Source of the DNA: Nitrospira sp. | GTDB taxonomy: Bacteria; Nitrospirota; Thermodesulfovibrionia; Thermodesulfovibrionales; Dissulfurispiraceae | Direction of reading: 5' to 3' | Assembly (NCBI GenBank): GCA_002634385.1 | Contig: NSJL01000007.1 | Coordinates: 62,001-126,000 of the forward strand | Length of the DNA stretch: 64,000 nt | Position numbers and translations under genes: made by a program | The notes under the pieces: model-generated | Database searches by the model: none | What the model was told of the DNA's origin: nothing | Seen by the model: only the letters and a program-made list of their open reading frames with translations | Shown: piece after piece, positions 8,807 to 17,914 of the stretch | Position numbering within the stretch: position 1 is the first letter of the stretch | Layout of the letters: every line of letters begins with the position of its first letter

Positions 8807-10699
8807 ATGAACATACGTCTGACATCCGATGAGATCATTCCTCTCCGGGAGGGCGAGGACCTTTATTCGGCCCTGAAGAGGGCGGGTATCTATCTCGTAG
8901 CATCCTGCGGCGGCAAGGGCACCTGCGGCAAATGCAAAGTGAAGGTCCTGGAGGGAAAGCATGAGGCTCTCTCCCACGGAAAGCTTACGGTAAAGGAGAG
9001 GGAAGCGGGGCTTGTCCTCGCCTGCCGGACCGTGCCGCGGGAGGACGTCCTCGTCGATATCCCCAAGGAGTCACGCCTCGTGGTGGGCGACAAGATCGCC
9101 CTTGCCAGGACGAAAAACCTCGTGGAGTATCTCTCCTCGTACGGAGTTTCGATTAACCCGCCGGTCAAGAGGGTTTTCCTGGAGCTGCCCCCCCCTACCA
9201 TAAGCGACAACATCAGCGACCTCGAGAGGCTGAAGAGGGCACTGGAAGAGAGGGGACTGGGGAATATACGTTTTTCCCACGGCTTTGTAGCCGGCATGGC
9301 GAAGACCCTGCGGGAAGCGGGCTGGAAGGTGGAGCTCACGTATGTGCCCGGCAGCGATCTCTGCGGCGAAGCGATCTTCCTCACCTCCCCGGAACTCTGC
9401 CACAGGCGTTACGGGGTCTGTGTGGACATCGGTACCACCACGGTCGTGATATACCTCGTGAACCTGCTCACCGGGGAGATCGTGGATGTCGGGTCCACCT
9501 ATAATTCCCAGATGCGGTATGGAGACGACGTCATTACCCGGATCGTCCATGCCACGGAGGGAGGGGGCCTGCACGAGCTGCGGGATGCCGTGGTAACCGA
9601 TATCAACACCATCGTCCAATCCCTGATGGACCGGCACGATATCATCTCCTGCGAGGTCGATTCCGCCACCGTCGCAGGAAATACGACGATGTCCCATATC
9701 TTCTGGGATATGGACCCCGGCTCCATCCGGGAGGAGCCCTACATCCCGACGCTGAACGTCTTTCCCCTCTGGAAGGGAGGAACGGCCCGGTTGAGCATCA
9801 ACCCCCAGGCGCCGGTCTACACCGTCCCCTGTATTGCAAGCTATGTGGGGGGGGACATCGTGGCGGGAGTCCTGGCCTCGAAGATGCACCGCGACCCTGA
9901 AATCGCCCTTTTCATGGACATCGGAACCAACGGCGAAATCGCCATCGGAAACAACGAGTGGCTCATGACCGCCGCCTGCTCCGCCGGGCCGTGTTTCGAG
10001 GGAAGCGGCATACGGAACGGGATGCGGGCGACCGCCGGGGCCATAGAGGCAGTAAAGATAGACCCGGCCACCTGCGAGCCCGATATCAAGGTCATCGGGG
10101 AGGGGGTACCCATGGGCATCTGCGGCTCGGGCATGATCGACGCGGTATCGGAGATGTTCCTCACGGGCGTCATCGACCTCAAGGGCAAATTCGTCGCCGG
10201 GAAGACGGAGAGGGTGCGGACAGGCGAGGATGGCCCGGAATTCGTCTTCTACCAGGGAGACGGGCACCTCCACAAGGATGTCGTGCTGACCGAGGTGGAT
10301 ATCGAGAACCTCCTCAGGGCGAAGGCCGCCATCTATGCGGGAGTGACCACCCTGCTCGGGGAGGTAGGGTTTACCCTCGATGCTGTCGAGAAGGTGTATA
10401 TCGCAGGCGGCTTCGGCAATTACATCAACGTGGAGAGGGCCATTACCCTCGGCATGCTGCCGGACATTTCCAAAGAGAGGTTCATCTTCATGGGGAACAC
10501 CTCCATCACCGGCGCGTACCTCTGCCTTCTGTCCGAGGAGCTGAGGAGAGAGGCGGAAGAGATCGCGGCGAAGATGACCTACATCGAGCTGTCCGTATCG
10601 AGAAATTTCATGGACGACTATATGTCCGCCCTCTTCCTGCCGCATACGGACCTGAACCAGTTCCCCACCGTTGCGGAGCTGATGAAAAAGACGCGGTAA
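8807..10699 (+). CDS. Ferredoxin-ASKHA protein (RACo/RamA-like reductive activator)
   Basis: This 630-aa protein has an N-terminal plant-type [2Fe-2S] domain with ligands Cys34, Cys40, Cys43 (CGGKGTCGKC) and Cys73. The large C-terminal part is of DUF4445 type and contains ASKHA phosphate motifs (VDIGTTTVVIYL, FMDIGTNGEIAIG, YIAGGFGNYIN). Characterised relatives use ATP to reduce inactive Co(II) corrinoid proteins or methyltransferases. No corrinoid methyltransferase is present in the window, so the partner is unknown. The start at 8807 follows GAGGAG and begins just before the ferredoxin domain; a longer frame upstream has no family similarity. Confidence 0.88.
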   Translation: MNIRLTSDEIIPLREGEDLYSALKRAGIYLVASCGGKGTCGKCKVKVLEGKHEALSHGKLTVKEREAGLVLACRTVPREDVLVDIPKESRLVVGDKIALARTKNLVEYLSSYGVSINPPVKRVFLELPPPTISDNISDLERLKRALEERGLGNIRFSHGFVAGMAKTLREAGWKVELTYVPGSDLCGEAIFLTSPELCHRRYGVCVDIGTTTVVIYLVNLLTGEIVDVGSTYNSQMRYGDDVITRIVHATEGGGLHELRDAVVTDINTIVQSLMDRHDIISCEVDSATVAGNTTMSHIFWDMDPGSIREEPYIPTLNVFPLWKGGTARLSINPQAPVYTVPCIASYVGGDIVAGVLASKMHRDPEIALFMDIGTNGEIAIGNNEWLMTAACSAGPCFEGSGIRNGMRATAGAIEAVKIDPATCEPDIKVIGEGVPMGICGSGMIDAVSEMFLTGVIDLKGKFVAGKTERVRTGEDGPEFVFYQGDGHLHKDVVLTEVDIENLLRAKAAIYAGVTTLLGEVGFTLDAVEKVYIAGGFGNYINVERAITLGMLPDISKERFIFMGNTSITGAYLCLLSEELRREAEEIAAKMTYIELSVSRNFMDDYMSALFLPHTDLNQFPTVAELMKKTR

Positions 10700-10781
10700 G
10701 GAGAGGCTCGGACAGGGCTCTTTTCGAATAGGTATCCTTATGGAGTGGGCAAGGAGGCACCCTCTGCCCCCCCTATGCCCC

Positions 10782-10878
10782 TCCGTTTCGGAATCCGTCA
10801 CCCCGGCGAAAGCCGGGGTCCAGAGTCTTTCGGAAAGGGACTGGATCCCGGCTCAGAGGATCTGCCGGGATGACGACA
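10782..10878 (+). repeat. Interspersed repeat GTCAYCCCGGC, copy A
   Basis: This unit of about 97 bp has inverted ends GTCACCCCGGC and GCCGGGATGAC. It is nearly identical to the unit at 14147-14243 in the same orientation. The remaining bases of the 381-bp gap 10700-11080 show nothing recognisable apart from the promoter at its right end. Confidence 0.85.
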
Positions 10879-11068
10879 GTACCAAGCCCTTTCTCTTCAA
10901 GGAGTGCGTGTGGAGTGAGTCTGCAGAAAGGAGAGGAACAAAGGGTTCCATGACTCCCTTTTTCTTCTGCCGTTTCTCTCTACCTCTGCCTGCCTTTGCC
11001 GTTGCCCCCGGTCGACCCATCAAAAGCGGCGCTCTTTCAATAACTTCATTTATCCACTCTCCATGAAT

Positions 11069-11074
11069 TATAAT
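11069..11074 (+). promoter_or_regulatory. -10 box suggesting a leaderless cysE-cysS transcript
   Basis: A perfect TATAAT ends 6 nt before the A of the ATG at 11081. No Shine-Dalgarno sequence precedes this start, and an in-frame TAG lies directly upstream. The predicted +1 therefore falls on or next to the start codon. The -35 (TTCATT, 11045-11050) is weak. Confidence 0.45.
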
Positions 11075-11080
11075 TTATAG

Positions 11081-13228
11081 ATGGGTTTCCTGCAGGAGAT
11101 AAAGAGGGATTGGCGCGCGGTCTTCGAGAGAGACCCGGCGGCGCGGAACGCCCTTGAAGTCCTCATCACCTACCCCGGACTGCATGCCATCTTCATGCAC
11201 CGCATCAGCCATGCCCTGTGGAAGAGGAGAATTCCCTTTATCCCACGCCTTTTTTCCCATATCACCCGCTTCTTCACCGGCATCGAGATCCACCCCGGTG
11301 CAGAGATAGGGCCCGGGTTCTTTATTGACCACGGAATGGGTGTCGTCATCGGCGAGACCACGGAGATCGGCGAAGACTGCCTCCTATATCAGGGAGTCAC
11401 CCTGGGCGGCACCGGAAAGGACGTCGGCAAAAGGCATCCGACCCTGGGGAACAATGTAGTGGTAGGGACGGGAGCAAAGATCCTGGGGCCGATACGCATC
11501 GGCGATTATGTTAAGATAGGGGCTAATTCCGTCGTTCTGAAACCCGCGCCCGACTATTCCATCGTGGTAGGCATCCCGGGAAGGATCATCAAGAAGAAAA
11601 TCGTGCGGATCGAGGAGCGGGGACCGGTGGAGTCCCTGAATCACGTCAGGCTGCCCGACCCCGTCGAGGAGAGACTTGATGAGATCATGGAGTACATCGC
11701 GCGCCTCGAGACGAAGATAGAAAAGCTGGAGGGAAAAGGAGGAATCATGAAAGTATTCAACACGATGTCCGGCAGGAAGGAGGATTTCTCCCCCCTCGTC
11801 CGGGGCAGGGTGGGGATCTATGCCTGCGGTGTTACGGTATACGATTACTGCCACATCGGACATGCACGGAGCGCCATTGTGTTTGATGTAATAAAAAGAT
11901 ATCTGCGTTATAAGGGTTTCGATGTCACCTATGTCAGGAACTTCACGGATATCGACGACAAGATCATCAGGCGCGCCCACGAGGAACAGACCACATGGGA
12001 CGCCGTGGCACGCAAGTACATAGAAGAATACTATACCGATATGGACAGACTCGGTGTCGCGCGGGCGGATGTGGAGCCCAAGGCGACGGAGCACATCCGG
12101 GAGATGATCGAGGTGATCAGGGCGCTCATCGAAAAGGGGTACGCCTATGAGTCCGCCGAGAACGGGAACAAAAGCGTGTACTTTTCCGTGGAGTCCTTCC
12201 CCGAGTATGGGAAACTCTCCAGGAAAGAGCAGAAGGACCTCCTCGCCGGCGCCCGCGTGGATGTGGAGGAGAAGAAAAAGAACCCTTCCGACTTCGCCCT
12301 CTGGAAGGCGTCAAAGGAAGGGGAACCCTGGTGGGAAAGCCCCTGGGGAAAGGGAAGACCGGGATGGCATATCGAATGCACGGCGATGGCGATTAAGCAT
12401 CTGGGGCAGTCCATCGACATCCACGGGGGCGGGGCCGACCTTATCTTTCCGCATCACGAGAACGAGATCGCCCAGTCGGAGGCATACACCGGGAAGATGT
12501 TCGCAAAGTACTGGATCCATAACGGGTTCATTACCATCGATAAGGAGAAGATGTCCAAGTCGCTGGGGAACTTCTTCACCATCCGGGAAATCCTCGATAC
12601 GTACGACCCCGAAGTGGTGCGTCTCTTCATCCTTTCGAGCCACTACCGCAGCCCCATCGAGTTCTCCCATGAGCAGCTGAGGGATGCCGAGGCATCCCTG
12701 GACAGGTACTACAGCACGCGGGCGCGGATCGACGAATGTCTTTCCAGCATCACCTGCTCCCCTCCGAAGGCGCCGAAGAGCACCGTTCCGGCGGCGGAAC
12801 TGGAGGCGGTACTCACCGCCTTCGAAGAGCGCTTTGACGAGGCCATGGATGACGATTTCAACACCGCCCTCGCCGTCGGCCACCTCTTCGAGCTTATCAG
12901 GGAGACCAACAAGTTTCTCGATACGAAGCCCTTCGGGGAGGCGGCGCAGATGCTGGTGGAGAGGGCGCAGGACGCCCTGCACAGCGCAGGAGATGTACTG
13001 AACCTCTTCCACAGGACCCCCGCCCAATGGAATATCGATCTTCTGAAGAACAAGAAGATCTCCCTGACCGAGACGGAGATAGAACAGAAGATCCATGAAA
13101 GGAAGACCGCGCGCCAGGCAAAGGACTGGGCACTGGCCGACTCCATCAGGAAGGAATTGGAAGAAAAGGGAATCCTCCTCGAAGACAGGAAGGATGGAAT
13201 CACTTCCTGGAAGGTAAAGATCGCCTGA
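11081..13228 (+). CDS. cysE-cysS: CysE-CysS fusion: serine O-acetyltransferase / cysteinyl-tRNA synthetase
   Basis: This is a 715-aa frame joining two enzymes of cysteine use. Residues 1 to about 200 are serine acetyltransferase: an N-terminal helical domain, then a left-handed beta-helix with hexapeptide repeats and the [12 protein letters not shown] loop. Residues 223-715 are a full-length class I cysteinyl-tRNA synthetase, with Zn-ligand [13 protein letters not shown] at 258-261 and KMSKS at 490-494. The joint is in frame, with no stop. An AAGGAGG sits just before the internal ATG at 11747 (Met223), so a separate CysS could also be made. cysE and cysS are adjacent genes in many bacteria. 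The first start appears to be leaderless. Confidence 0.93.
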   Translation: MGFLQEIKRDWRAVFERDPAARNALEVLITYPGLHAIFMHRISHALWKRRIPFIPRLFSHITRFFTGIEIHPGAEIGPGFFIDHGMGVVIGETTEIGEDCLLYQGVTLGGTGKDVGKRHPTLGNNVVVGTGAKILGPIRIGDYVKIGANSVVLKPAPDYSIVVGIPGRIIKKKIVRIEERGPVESLNHVRLPDPVEERLDEIMEYIARLETKIEKLEGKGGIMKVFNTMSGRKEDFSPLVRGRVGIYACGVTVYDYCHIGHARSAIVFDVIKRYLRYKGFDVTYVRNFTDIDDKIIRRAHEEQTTWDAVARKYIEEYYTDMDRLGVARADVEPKATEHIREMIEVIRALIEKGYAYESAENGNKSVYFSVESFPEYGKLSRKEQKDLLAGARVDVEEKKKNPSDFALWKASKEGEPWWESPWGKGRPGWHIECTAMAIKHLGQSIDIHGGGADLIFPHHENEIAQSEAYTGKMFAKYWIHNGFITIDKEKMSKSLGNFFTIREILDTYDPEVVRLFILSSHYRSPIEFSHEQLRDAEASLDRYYSTRARIDECLSSITCSPPKAPKSTVPAAELEAVLTAFEERFDEAMDDDFNTALAVGHLFELIRETNKFLDTKPFGEAAQMLVERAQDALHSAGDVLNLFHRTPAQWNIDLLKNKKISLTETEIEQKIHERKTARQAKDWALADSIRKELEEKGILLEDRKDGITSWKVKIA

Positions 13229-13256
13229 CCCGCTATAACGCAAGGGAAAGGAACCC

Positions 13257-14024
13257 ATGAAAGAGCCATCAATGAGACACGATACCCATACTGCCGAAAA
13301 GGACCTCTGGATTTACGGAATCAACCCGGTGGGCGAAGCGCTCCGGTCGGGACGCCGGATCATTACGCTCTATACCCTCGCGCAGAAAGGTCATGCGAAG
13401 GACATCGTCGAAGCGGCGAGGGCAAAGGGAATCCCGGTAAAGAGCATGGACAGGAAATTCTTCGACGACCGGTTCCACAAGGGGCATCAGGGTATCGCCG
13501 CAATCGTGGAGCGGAAGAAGACGATCGGCATCGAGGAACTCATGGAAATACCCGGACGGAAGGGGGAGACGCCGTTCTTCCTGATCCTCGATCTCATAGA
13601 GGACCCGCGCAATTTCGGGGCGATCCTGCGGGTGGCTGATGCCGCCGGCATGCACGGAGTGGTCTTCCAGTCCCACCGTTCCGCAGGGATCACGCCGGTG
13701 GTCTCAAAGTCGTCCGCGGGCGCATTGGAACACGTAAACCTGGTAGAAATGCCGAATATAAAACATGCCATGGAAAAAATGAAGAGGGCGGATATCACCC
13801 TTATCGGAGCGGAAGCGGGAGCGGACCGGGCTCTGTGGGACATCGATATGCGTGTCCCTCTCGCCCTGGTGGTGGGCTCAGAGGGGGAAGGGCTCAGGCG
13901 CACCGTACGGGAAATGTGCGACCACCTGGTGACCCTGCCCCTGCATGGAGCGGTCAACTCCCTCAACGTCTCCGTGGCAACGGGAATTCTCGCCTATGAG
14001 GTGCTGCGACAGCGGAGGGTGTGA
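13257..14024 (+). CDS. rlmB: TrmH/RlmB family RNA 2'-O-ribose methyltransferase
   Basis: This 255-aa protein is most like 23S rRNA Gm2251 methyltransferase. It has an N-terminal L30e-like substrate-binding domain (IYGINPVGEALRSG, about 18-95) and a C-terminal SPOUT domain with the three motifs: LDLIEDPRNFGAILRVADA, LVVGSEGEGL, and LPLHGAVNSLNVSVATGI, which forms the AdoMet-binding knot. The ATG at 13257 has AAGGA upstream. It follows the cysE-cysS gene by 28 nt, the usual cysS-rlmB order, and is probably cotranscribed with it. Confidence 0.92.
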   Translation: MKEPSMRHDTHTAEKDLWIYGINPVGEALRSGRRIITLYTLAQKGHAKDIVEAARAKGIPVKSMDRKFFDDRFHKGHQGIAAIVERKKTIGIEELMEIPGRKGETPFFLILDLIEDPRNFGAILRVADAAGMHGVVFQSHRSAGITPVVSKSSAGALEHVNLVEMPNIKHAMEKMKRADITLIGAEAGADRALWDIDMRVPLALVVGSEGEGLRRTVREMCDHLVTLPLHGAVNSLNVSVATGILAYEVLRQRRV

Positions 14025-14047
14025 TCCCCTGCTCTGAGGACAGCCTG

Positions 14048-14368
14048 GGGTGCACTTCAAAGTAAGGGCACAAAGAAGAGGTACAGGGGAGGGGGAGGCA
14101 GCAGGGGGGAAGAGCGATAGAAAGAGTGAGTCTGAACAGGGATCCTCTGTTTCGGAATCCGTCACCCCGGCGAAAGCCGGGGTCCAGAGTCTTTAGGAAA
14201 AGGACTGGATCCCGGCTCAGAGGATCTGCCGGGATGACGACAGAAGAAAAGACACCCTCCCCTGAAAGAGAACGCATTATGAGTAGACGCAGAAATCTCT
14301 CGTGAGAGCGATCACTCTTTGCTGACTACCACATCACAAGGTGCTTGCCACCACCTTGAAGTGCACCC
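14048..14368. mobile_element. MITE with 9-bp target duplication, copy 1
   Basis: The ends are perfect 13-bp inverted repeats, GGGTGCACTTCAA (14048-14060) and TTGAAGTGCACCC (14356-14368). The flanks are the identical 9-mer GACAGCCTG at 14039-14047 and 14369-14377, a target-site duplication. No transposase is encoded. The right-hand 80 bp match the element at 52123-52407. A different repeat (14147-14243) lies inside it. Confidence 0.88.
14147..14243 (+). repeat. Interspersed repeat GTCAYCCCGGC, copy B, nested in MITE
   Basis: It differs from copy A at 10782-10878 at only a few positions and has the same inverted ends. Its place inside the TIR element shows that it inserted there after the MITE, or was carried with it. 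Confidence 0.85.
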
Positions 14369-14404
14369 GACAGCCTGCGGAAAAGCGACGTATCCCCTCT
14401 GATA

Positions 14405-14413
14405 TGCTACAAT
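14405..14413 (+). promoter_or_regulatory. Extended -10 promoter of DUF748 gene
   Basis: TGC-TACAAT (14405-14413) lies about 110 bp before the DUF748 start and just outside the MITE. No convincing -35 is visible, which is usual for extended -10 promoters. Confidence 0.4.
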
Positions 14414-14521
14414 TTTTATAGACGCGGTGTACCTCTGCCCGCACACGGCGTCCGCTTCATTGCCGCAGGGGAACCTCCGTGCAGCACCGTACAGACCCTC
14501 AGCGTACCGTAAGGAAGCCCC

Positions 14522-16081
14522 ATGGACAAACACCGGCTCCGGACCGCAGCAGCAGTGCTGGGGATCCTCCTCAGCACCCTTGTCGTCCTCTCCTATTTCA
14601 TCGACGAGCCCCTCCGCACGTACATAGAAGGGCAGATGAACAGCAAGCTCAAAGGATACACCGTCAGTATCGGGGCACTGGACTTCCATCCCCTCGGCTT
14701 CTCCATGGACTTGAGGGACCTGGTGATCGTACAGAACGAAAACCCCGATCCTCCGGTGGCGCGTATTCCGGAACTGAGCGCCGGCGTGCACTGGAGGGAT
14801 CTTCTTACCGCCCACCTCGTAGCGGATTTCAGGATACAGAGCCCAAAAATCTACCTTAATCTGAAAAACATCAGGAGCGAGGCGAAGGACAAGGTGCCGG
14901 TGCAGGAACGAGGCTGGCAGGATGCACTCCAAAGCATTTACCCCTTAAAAATCAACGTCTTATCCGTAAGCAATGCGGAGGTGACCTATCTGGACGAGGG
15001 GCCGTACAAACCGCTGCGCCTCAGCAGTCTCTCTTTCGAGGCCCGCAATATCCGGAACATCCGCGCCCCGGAACGGACCTATCCTTCAGAGCTGCGCCTG
15101 AGCGGCATCGTTTTCGATGCGGGAAGAATCATGCTCGACGGGAACGCCAACTTCCTGGCGAAACCCCATCCGGGGCTCAAGGTGACCCTTACCCTGGAAG
15201 GGATGGATCTGAGCTACTTCGAGCCGGTCCTCCGGCGCGCCCACCTTTCCGCAAAAAAAGGGACCCTTTCGACTCACGGGCTTCTGGAGTATGCACCGGC
15301 CGGGACGATCCTGAATCTCACCTATCTGACCCTCCAGGGTGCGGCCCTGGACTATATCCATAGCGCCCGCACCGCGGAAGAGGAAAAAGCAAAGGCGGAG
15401 AAAGCGGGAGAGAAGGCGAAAGAGCTGAGTAACAAGCCCGCTACCCTGCTCAAGATCAATCAGCTGAATATCGCAAAAAGCAGTTTCGGCTTTGTAAACA
15501 GGGCGACCGGCCCGGGTTACCGTGTCTTCATCGATGATCTCGAAATGAGCCTGAAAAACTTCAGCAATCATTTCAGCGAGGGGCCGGCTTCCCTGCTCCT
15601 GTCGGGGAAATTCATGGGAAGCGGGGCAACGCGCGTCAGCGGCACCTTCCGCCCCGAGAAGAAAGGACCCGACTTCTCTCTCACCATCGCCATAAAGGAC
15701 ACCGAGATGAAGGCCATGAACAACATCTTCAGGGCATACGGCAAATTCGATGTAGTTGCCGGCCTCTTCTCCTTCTATTCGGAACTGAACGTGCAGAACA
15801 GAACTGTCAGGGGGTACCTCAAGCCCCTGTTCAGGGATATGAAAGTGTACGACAGGAGACAGGACAAGGAGAAAAACCTCTTTCGCAAGCTCTATGAGAT
15901 GCTGGTGGGAGGGGTCGCCAATCTCCTCGAAAACGAGCCCCGGGAGGAGGTGGCGACAAAGGCCGATATAGCGGGGCGTATCGAAGACCCGGAAACCGAT
16001 ACCCTGGAAGTAATCATACGCCTTATTCAGAACGCCTTCTTCCGCGCCATCCTGCCCGGATTCGAGAGGGAGATACGGTAG
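14522..16081 (+). CDS. DUF748 / AsmA-like envelope protein
   Basis: This 519-aa protein has one N-terminal membrane anchor (about residues 8-26) followed by a long beta-rich periplasmic region. The start MNSKLKGYTVSIGALDFHPLGFS and the RIPELSAGVHW segment fit DUF748, part of the AsmA/Tam-like superfamily of bridge-like envelope proteins linked to lipid transport and outer-membrane homeostasis. A charged Ala/Lys/Glu helix interrupts the beta region near 280-300. The ATG at 14522 follows AAGGAAG. It is a single gene, convergent with hemerythrin. The exact role is unknown. Confidence 0.8.
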   Translation: MDKHRLRTAAAVLGILLSTLVVLSYFIDEPLRTYIEGQMNSKLKGYTVSIGALDFHPLGFSMDLRDLVIVQNENPDPPVARIPELSAGVHWRDLLTAHLVADFRIQSPKIYLNLKNIRSEAKDKVPVQERGWQDALQSIYPLKINVLSVSNAEVTYLDEGPYKPLRLSSLSFEARNIRNIRAPERTYPSELRLSGIVFDAGRIMLDGNANFLAKPHPGLKVTLTLEGMDLSYFEPVLRRAHLSAKKGTLSTHGLLEYAPAGTILNLTYLTLQGAALDYIHSARTAEEEKAKAEKAGEKAKELSNKPATLLKINQLNIAKSSFGFVNRATGPGYRVFIDDLEMSLKNFSNHFSEGPASLLLSGKFMGSGATRVSGTFRPEKKGPDFSLTIAIKDTEMKAMNNIFRAYGKFDVVAGLFSFYSELNVQNRTVRGYLKPLFRDMKVYDRRQDKEKNLFRKLYEMLVGGVANLLENEPREEVATKADIAGRIEDPETDTLEVIIRLIQNAFFRAILPGFEREIR

Positions 16082-16122
16082 GAGGGAGAGGGTCCACGCC
16101 CCTCCCCCCCTGCTTCCGCCCT

Positions 16123-16584
16123 CTACCGGGAAGCCGGCGACATCTGCTCCTTTTTCATATCGGCCATGCGTCTGCCGATCTCGTTCGCCCGGTTTTCGTC
16201 GATAATCTCCTGCGCCTCTTCAAACAGCTCGCCTTCCTCTTCTTCGACATGGTGCTCCACGCTCTCCCGCAGCACCGCAAGCTTCGCCATCCATTGCTCA
16301 TCCTTCGGCATGGACGCCATCTCGTTGAGGAGAAGCTTGGCCACGTGATGCTCCTCATAGGACTCGAGGATCGTGGAGCGGGTAGTCTCCTCCTCCTTCA
16401 GCACGGAATAGAGGAGCTCCTCCTCGCCCATCATATGGATTTCCAGTTCCTGCTTCAACTTATTAAATACGGAGTCCGCCTTGCTGCCCTGTATCCGGCC
16501 GGACTCCCCCTGCATCCCTTCCAACTCGTCAAACAGGTTCAACGCCTTCTCATGATCGTTCTTCAAAAGCTCGAAAATATTCAT
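16123..16584 (-). CDS. Hemerythrin HHE-domain protein
   Basis: This 153-aa four-helix protein has metal-ligand His and Glu residues spaced as in HHE domains (NDHEKALNLFDEL, IHMMGEEELLY, EEHHVAKLLL, EHHVEEEEGELF). It would bind a di-iron centre and sense or store O2 or NO. The ATG at 16584 follows GGAGGAAG. The frame stays open further upstream only because it reads through the inverted repeat at 16603-16696, so the longer start is rejected. It lies downstream of the SDR gene on the same strand, possibly as part of a stress pair. Confidence 0.85.
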   Translation of the reverse strand: MNIFELLKNDHEKALNLFDELEGMQGESGRIQGSKADSVFNKLKQELEIHMMGEEELLYSVLKEEETTRSTILESYEEHHVAKLLLNEMASMPKDEQWMAKLAVLRESVEHHVEEEEGELFEEAQEIIDENRANEIGRRMADMKKEQMSPASR

Positions 16585-16602
16585 GCTTCCTCCTTGAAGA
16601 CA

Positions 16603-16696
16603 GAGTAAGACAGGGAGAGGTAAAGGTAAAACAAAAAAGAAAAAGAATTGTTTTTTTCTTTTCTCTGCCTCTCCCTTTACCTCTCCCTGTCTTTTC
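16603..16696. repeat. GGTAAA-type long inverted repeat, copy 1
   Basis: Perfect 20-bp arms AAGACAGGGAGAGGTAAAGG (16607-16626) and its complement (16674-16693) enclose an A/T-rich centre. In the minus transcript the stem begins directly after the SDR stop codon and contains U-runs, so it could act as a terminator. The same family occurs at 42671, 49594 and 61889. Confidence 0.85.
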
Positions 16697-17561
16697 ATCC
16701 GTTTATTACTTCGCCGCCGTTGGGATGCAGCACCTGCCCCGTCATGTACGAGGAGTCCTCCGACGCCAGGAAAACATAACAGGGTGCCACCTCTTCGGGC
16801 TGTCCGACACGCCCCAACGGAACATCCCCCCCGAATTTCGCAACCCTCTCAGCCGGGAAGCTCGCGGGGATAAGGGGAGTCCAGATAGGACCGGGAGCCA
16901 CCGCATTCACACGGATCCCCTTTCGTGCCAGGGACTTTGCAAGGGAGCGGGTAAAAGCCACAATCGCCCCCTTGGAAGAGGAGTAGTCAAGCAGAAAGGG
17001 GTTACCCTTGTATGCCGTGACCGACGTCGTATTGACGATGGTGCTTCCTTCTGTCAAGTGCCTCATCGCCGCCTTGGTCATAAAGAAGAAAGAGAAGATA
17101 TTGGTACGGAAAGTGCGCTCCAACTGCCCGGCGCTTATATTTTCGATACTCTCCTGAACGTGCTGTTCTCCCGCATTATTGACCAGGATATCCAGTCTCC
17201 CGAACTCCGCAACGGTTTTTTCCACGGCCTCCCGGCAGAAGGACTCGTCCCCCACATCCCCCGGAATAGCGAGGCAGCGCCTCCCCTCCTCCGCCACGAG
17301 GCGCTTTGTCTCTTCCGCATCCTTGTGCTCGTTCAGGTACACGATACTCACATCAGCCCCTTCCCGCGCGAAAAGGATTGCCGCAGCCCGCCCGATGCCG
17401 CTGTCCCCCCCGGTGATCAGCGCCACCCTGTCGCGGAGTTTCCCGCTGCCGCGGTAATCGGCCCTTTTCACCGCGGGCCGGGGGATCATCTCCGACTCGA
17501 TGCCGGGCTGGCGCTCCTGGTGCTGGGGGGGCTGCTTCTGCTTCGGCTCTTCCTGCGCCAT
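16695..17561 (-). CDS. SDR oxidoreductase, YghA/YdaD general-stress type
   Basis: This 288-aa classical short-chain dehydrogenase has a Rossmann motif (TGGDSGIG), an NNAG motif, catalytic Tyr and Lys in YSSSKGA, and an upstream Ser. The Pro/Gln-rich N-terminal tail (about 40 aa) before the Rossmann fold is typical of the YghA/YdaD subgroup, whose members are stress-induced aldehyde or alcohol dehydrogenases. GGAGGG precedes the ATG at 17561. A possible small ORF lies directly upstream and hemerythrin downstream. The substrate is unknown. Confidence 0.9.
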   Translation of the reverse strand: MAQEEPKQKQPPQHQERQPGIESEMIPRPAVKRADYRGSGKLRDRVALITGGDSGIGRAAAILFAREGADVSIVYLNEHKDAEETKRLVAEEGRRCLAIPGDVGDESFCREAVEKTVAEFGRLDILVNNAGEQHVQESIENISAGQLERTFRTNIFSFFFMTKAAMRHLTEGSTIVNTTSVTAYKGNPFLLDYSSSKGAIVAFTRSLAKSLARKGIRVNAVAPGPIWTPLIPASFPAERVAKFGGDVPLGRVGQPEEVAPCYVFLASEDSSYMTGQVLHPNGGEVING

Positions 17562-17571
17562 TTCTCCCTCC

Positions 17572-17706
17572 TTACTTGCTGAACGGTTCTTGATGGAGGC
17601 CCACGGGGGACTCCTGATCCCACCATCCGAACGGCACAGGGTAATACGCGCCCGACGGCAGCGGGGCGTACTTCCCCGTGCCGTTTTCCCTGCGGGGTGT
17701 AGTCAC
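17572..17706 (-). CDS. Possible small protein upstream of SDR
   Basis: This 44-codon frame from GTG at 17706 ends 10 nt before the SDR start. Its composition is protein-like (ENGTGKYAPLPSGAYYPV, then FGWWDQESP). No Shine-Dalgarno sequence precedes the GTG, and the start is uncertain. It may be a short conserved partner of the SDR or the remnant of a longer gene. The rest of the gap up to 17914 shows no clear feature. Confidence 0.3.
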   Translation of the reverse strand: MTTPRRENGTGKYAPLPSGAYYPVPFGWWDQESPVGLHQEPFSK

Positions 17707-17914
17707 GAAGAGCGAGTATCAGGGGGAGTATATGCTTTGCAGCACCGTATCTTTAGTTTAATTGGACCACAAAAAAAGACAAAAGGCAAGGAGGAGAGAC
17801 AGAGAAGCGCTCTCCATAACACTCGCCTGATCGATGGTCTTCCTCACCTTTGCCCTTCGGTTTCCCAGATGGACATATCTGTGATTCCTGGACCGCTTAG
17901 TACGCGCCTTTGCC

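Noticed and set aside
9071-10801. 576-codon open frame opposite the ferredoxin-ASKHA gene
   Set aside because: It overlaps a recognised gene on the other strand and shows no motif or Shine-Dalgarno sequence.
16585-16698. N-terminal extension of hemerythrin
   Set aside because: The extra residues come from the inverted repeat (runs of Phe, Leu, Pro, Lys). The ATG at 16584 has a strong Shine-Dalgarno sequence and fits the family.
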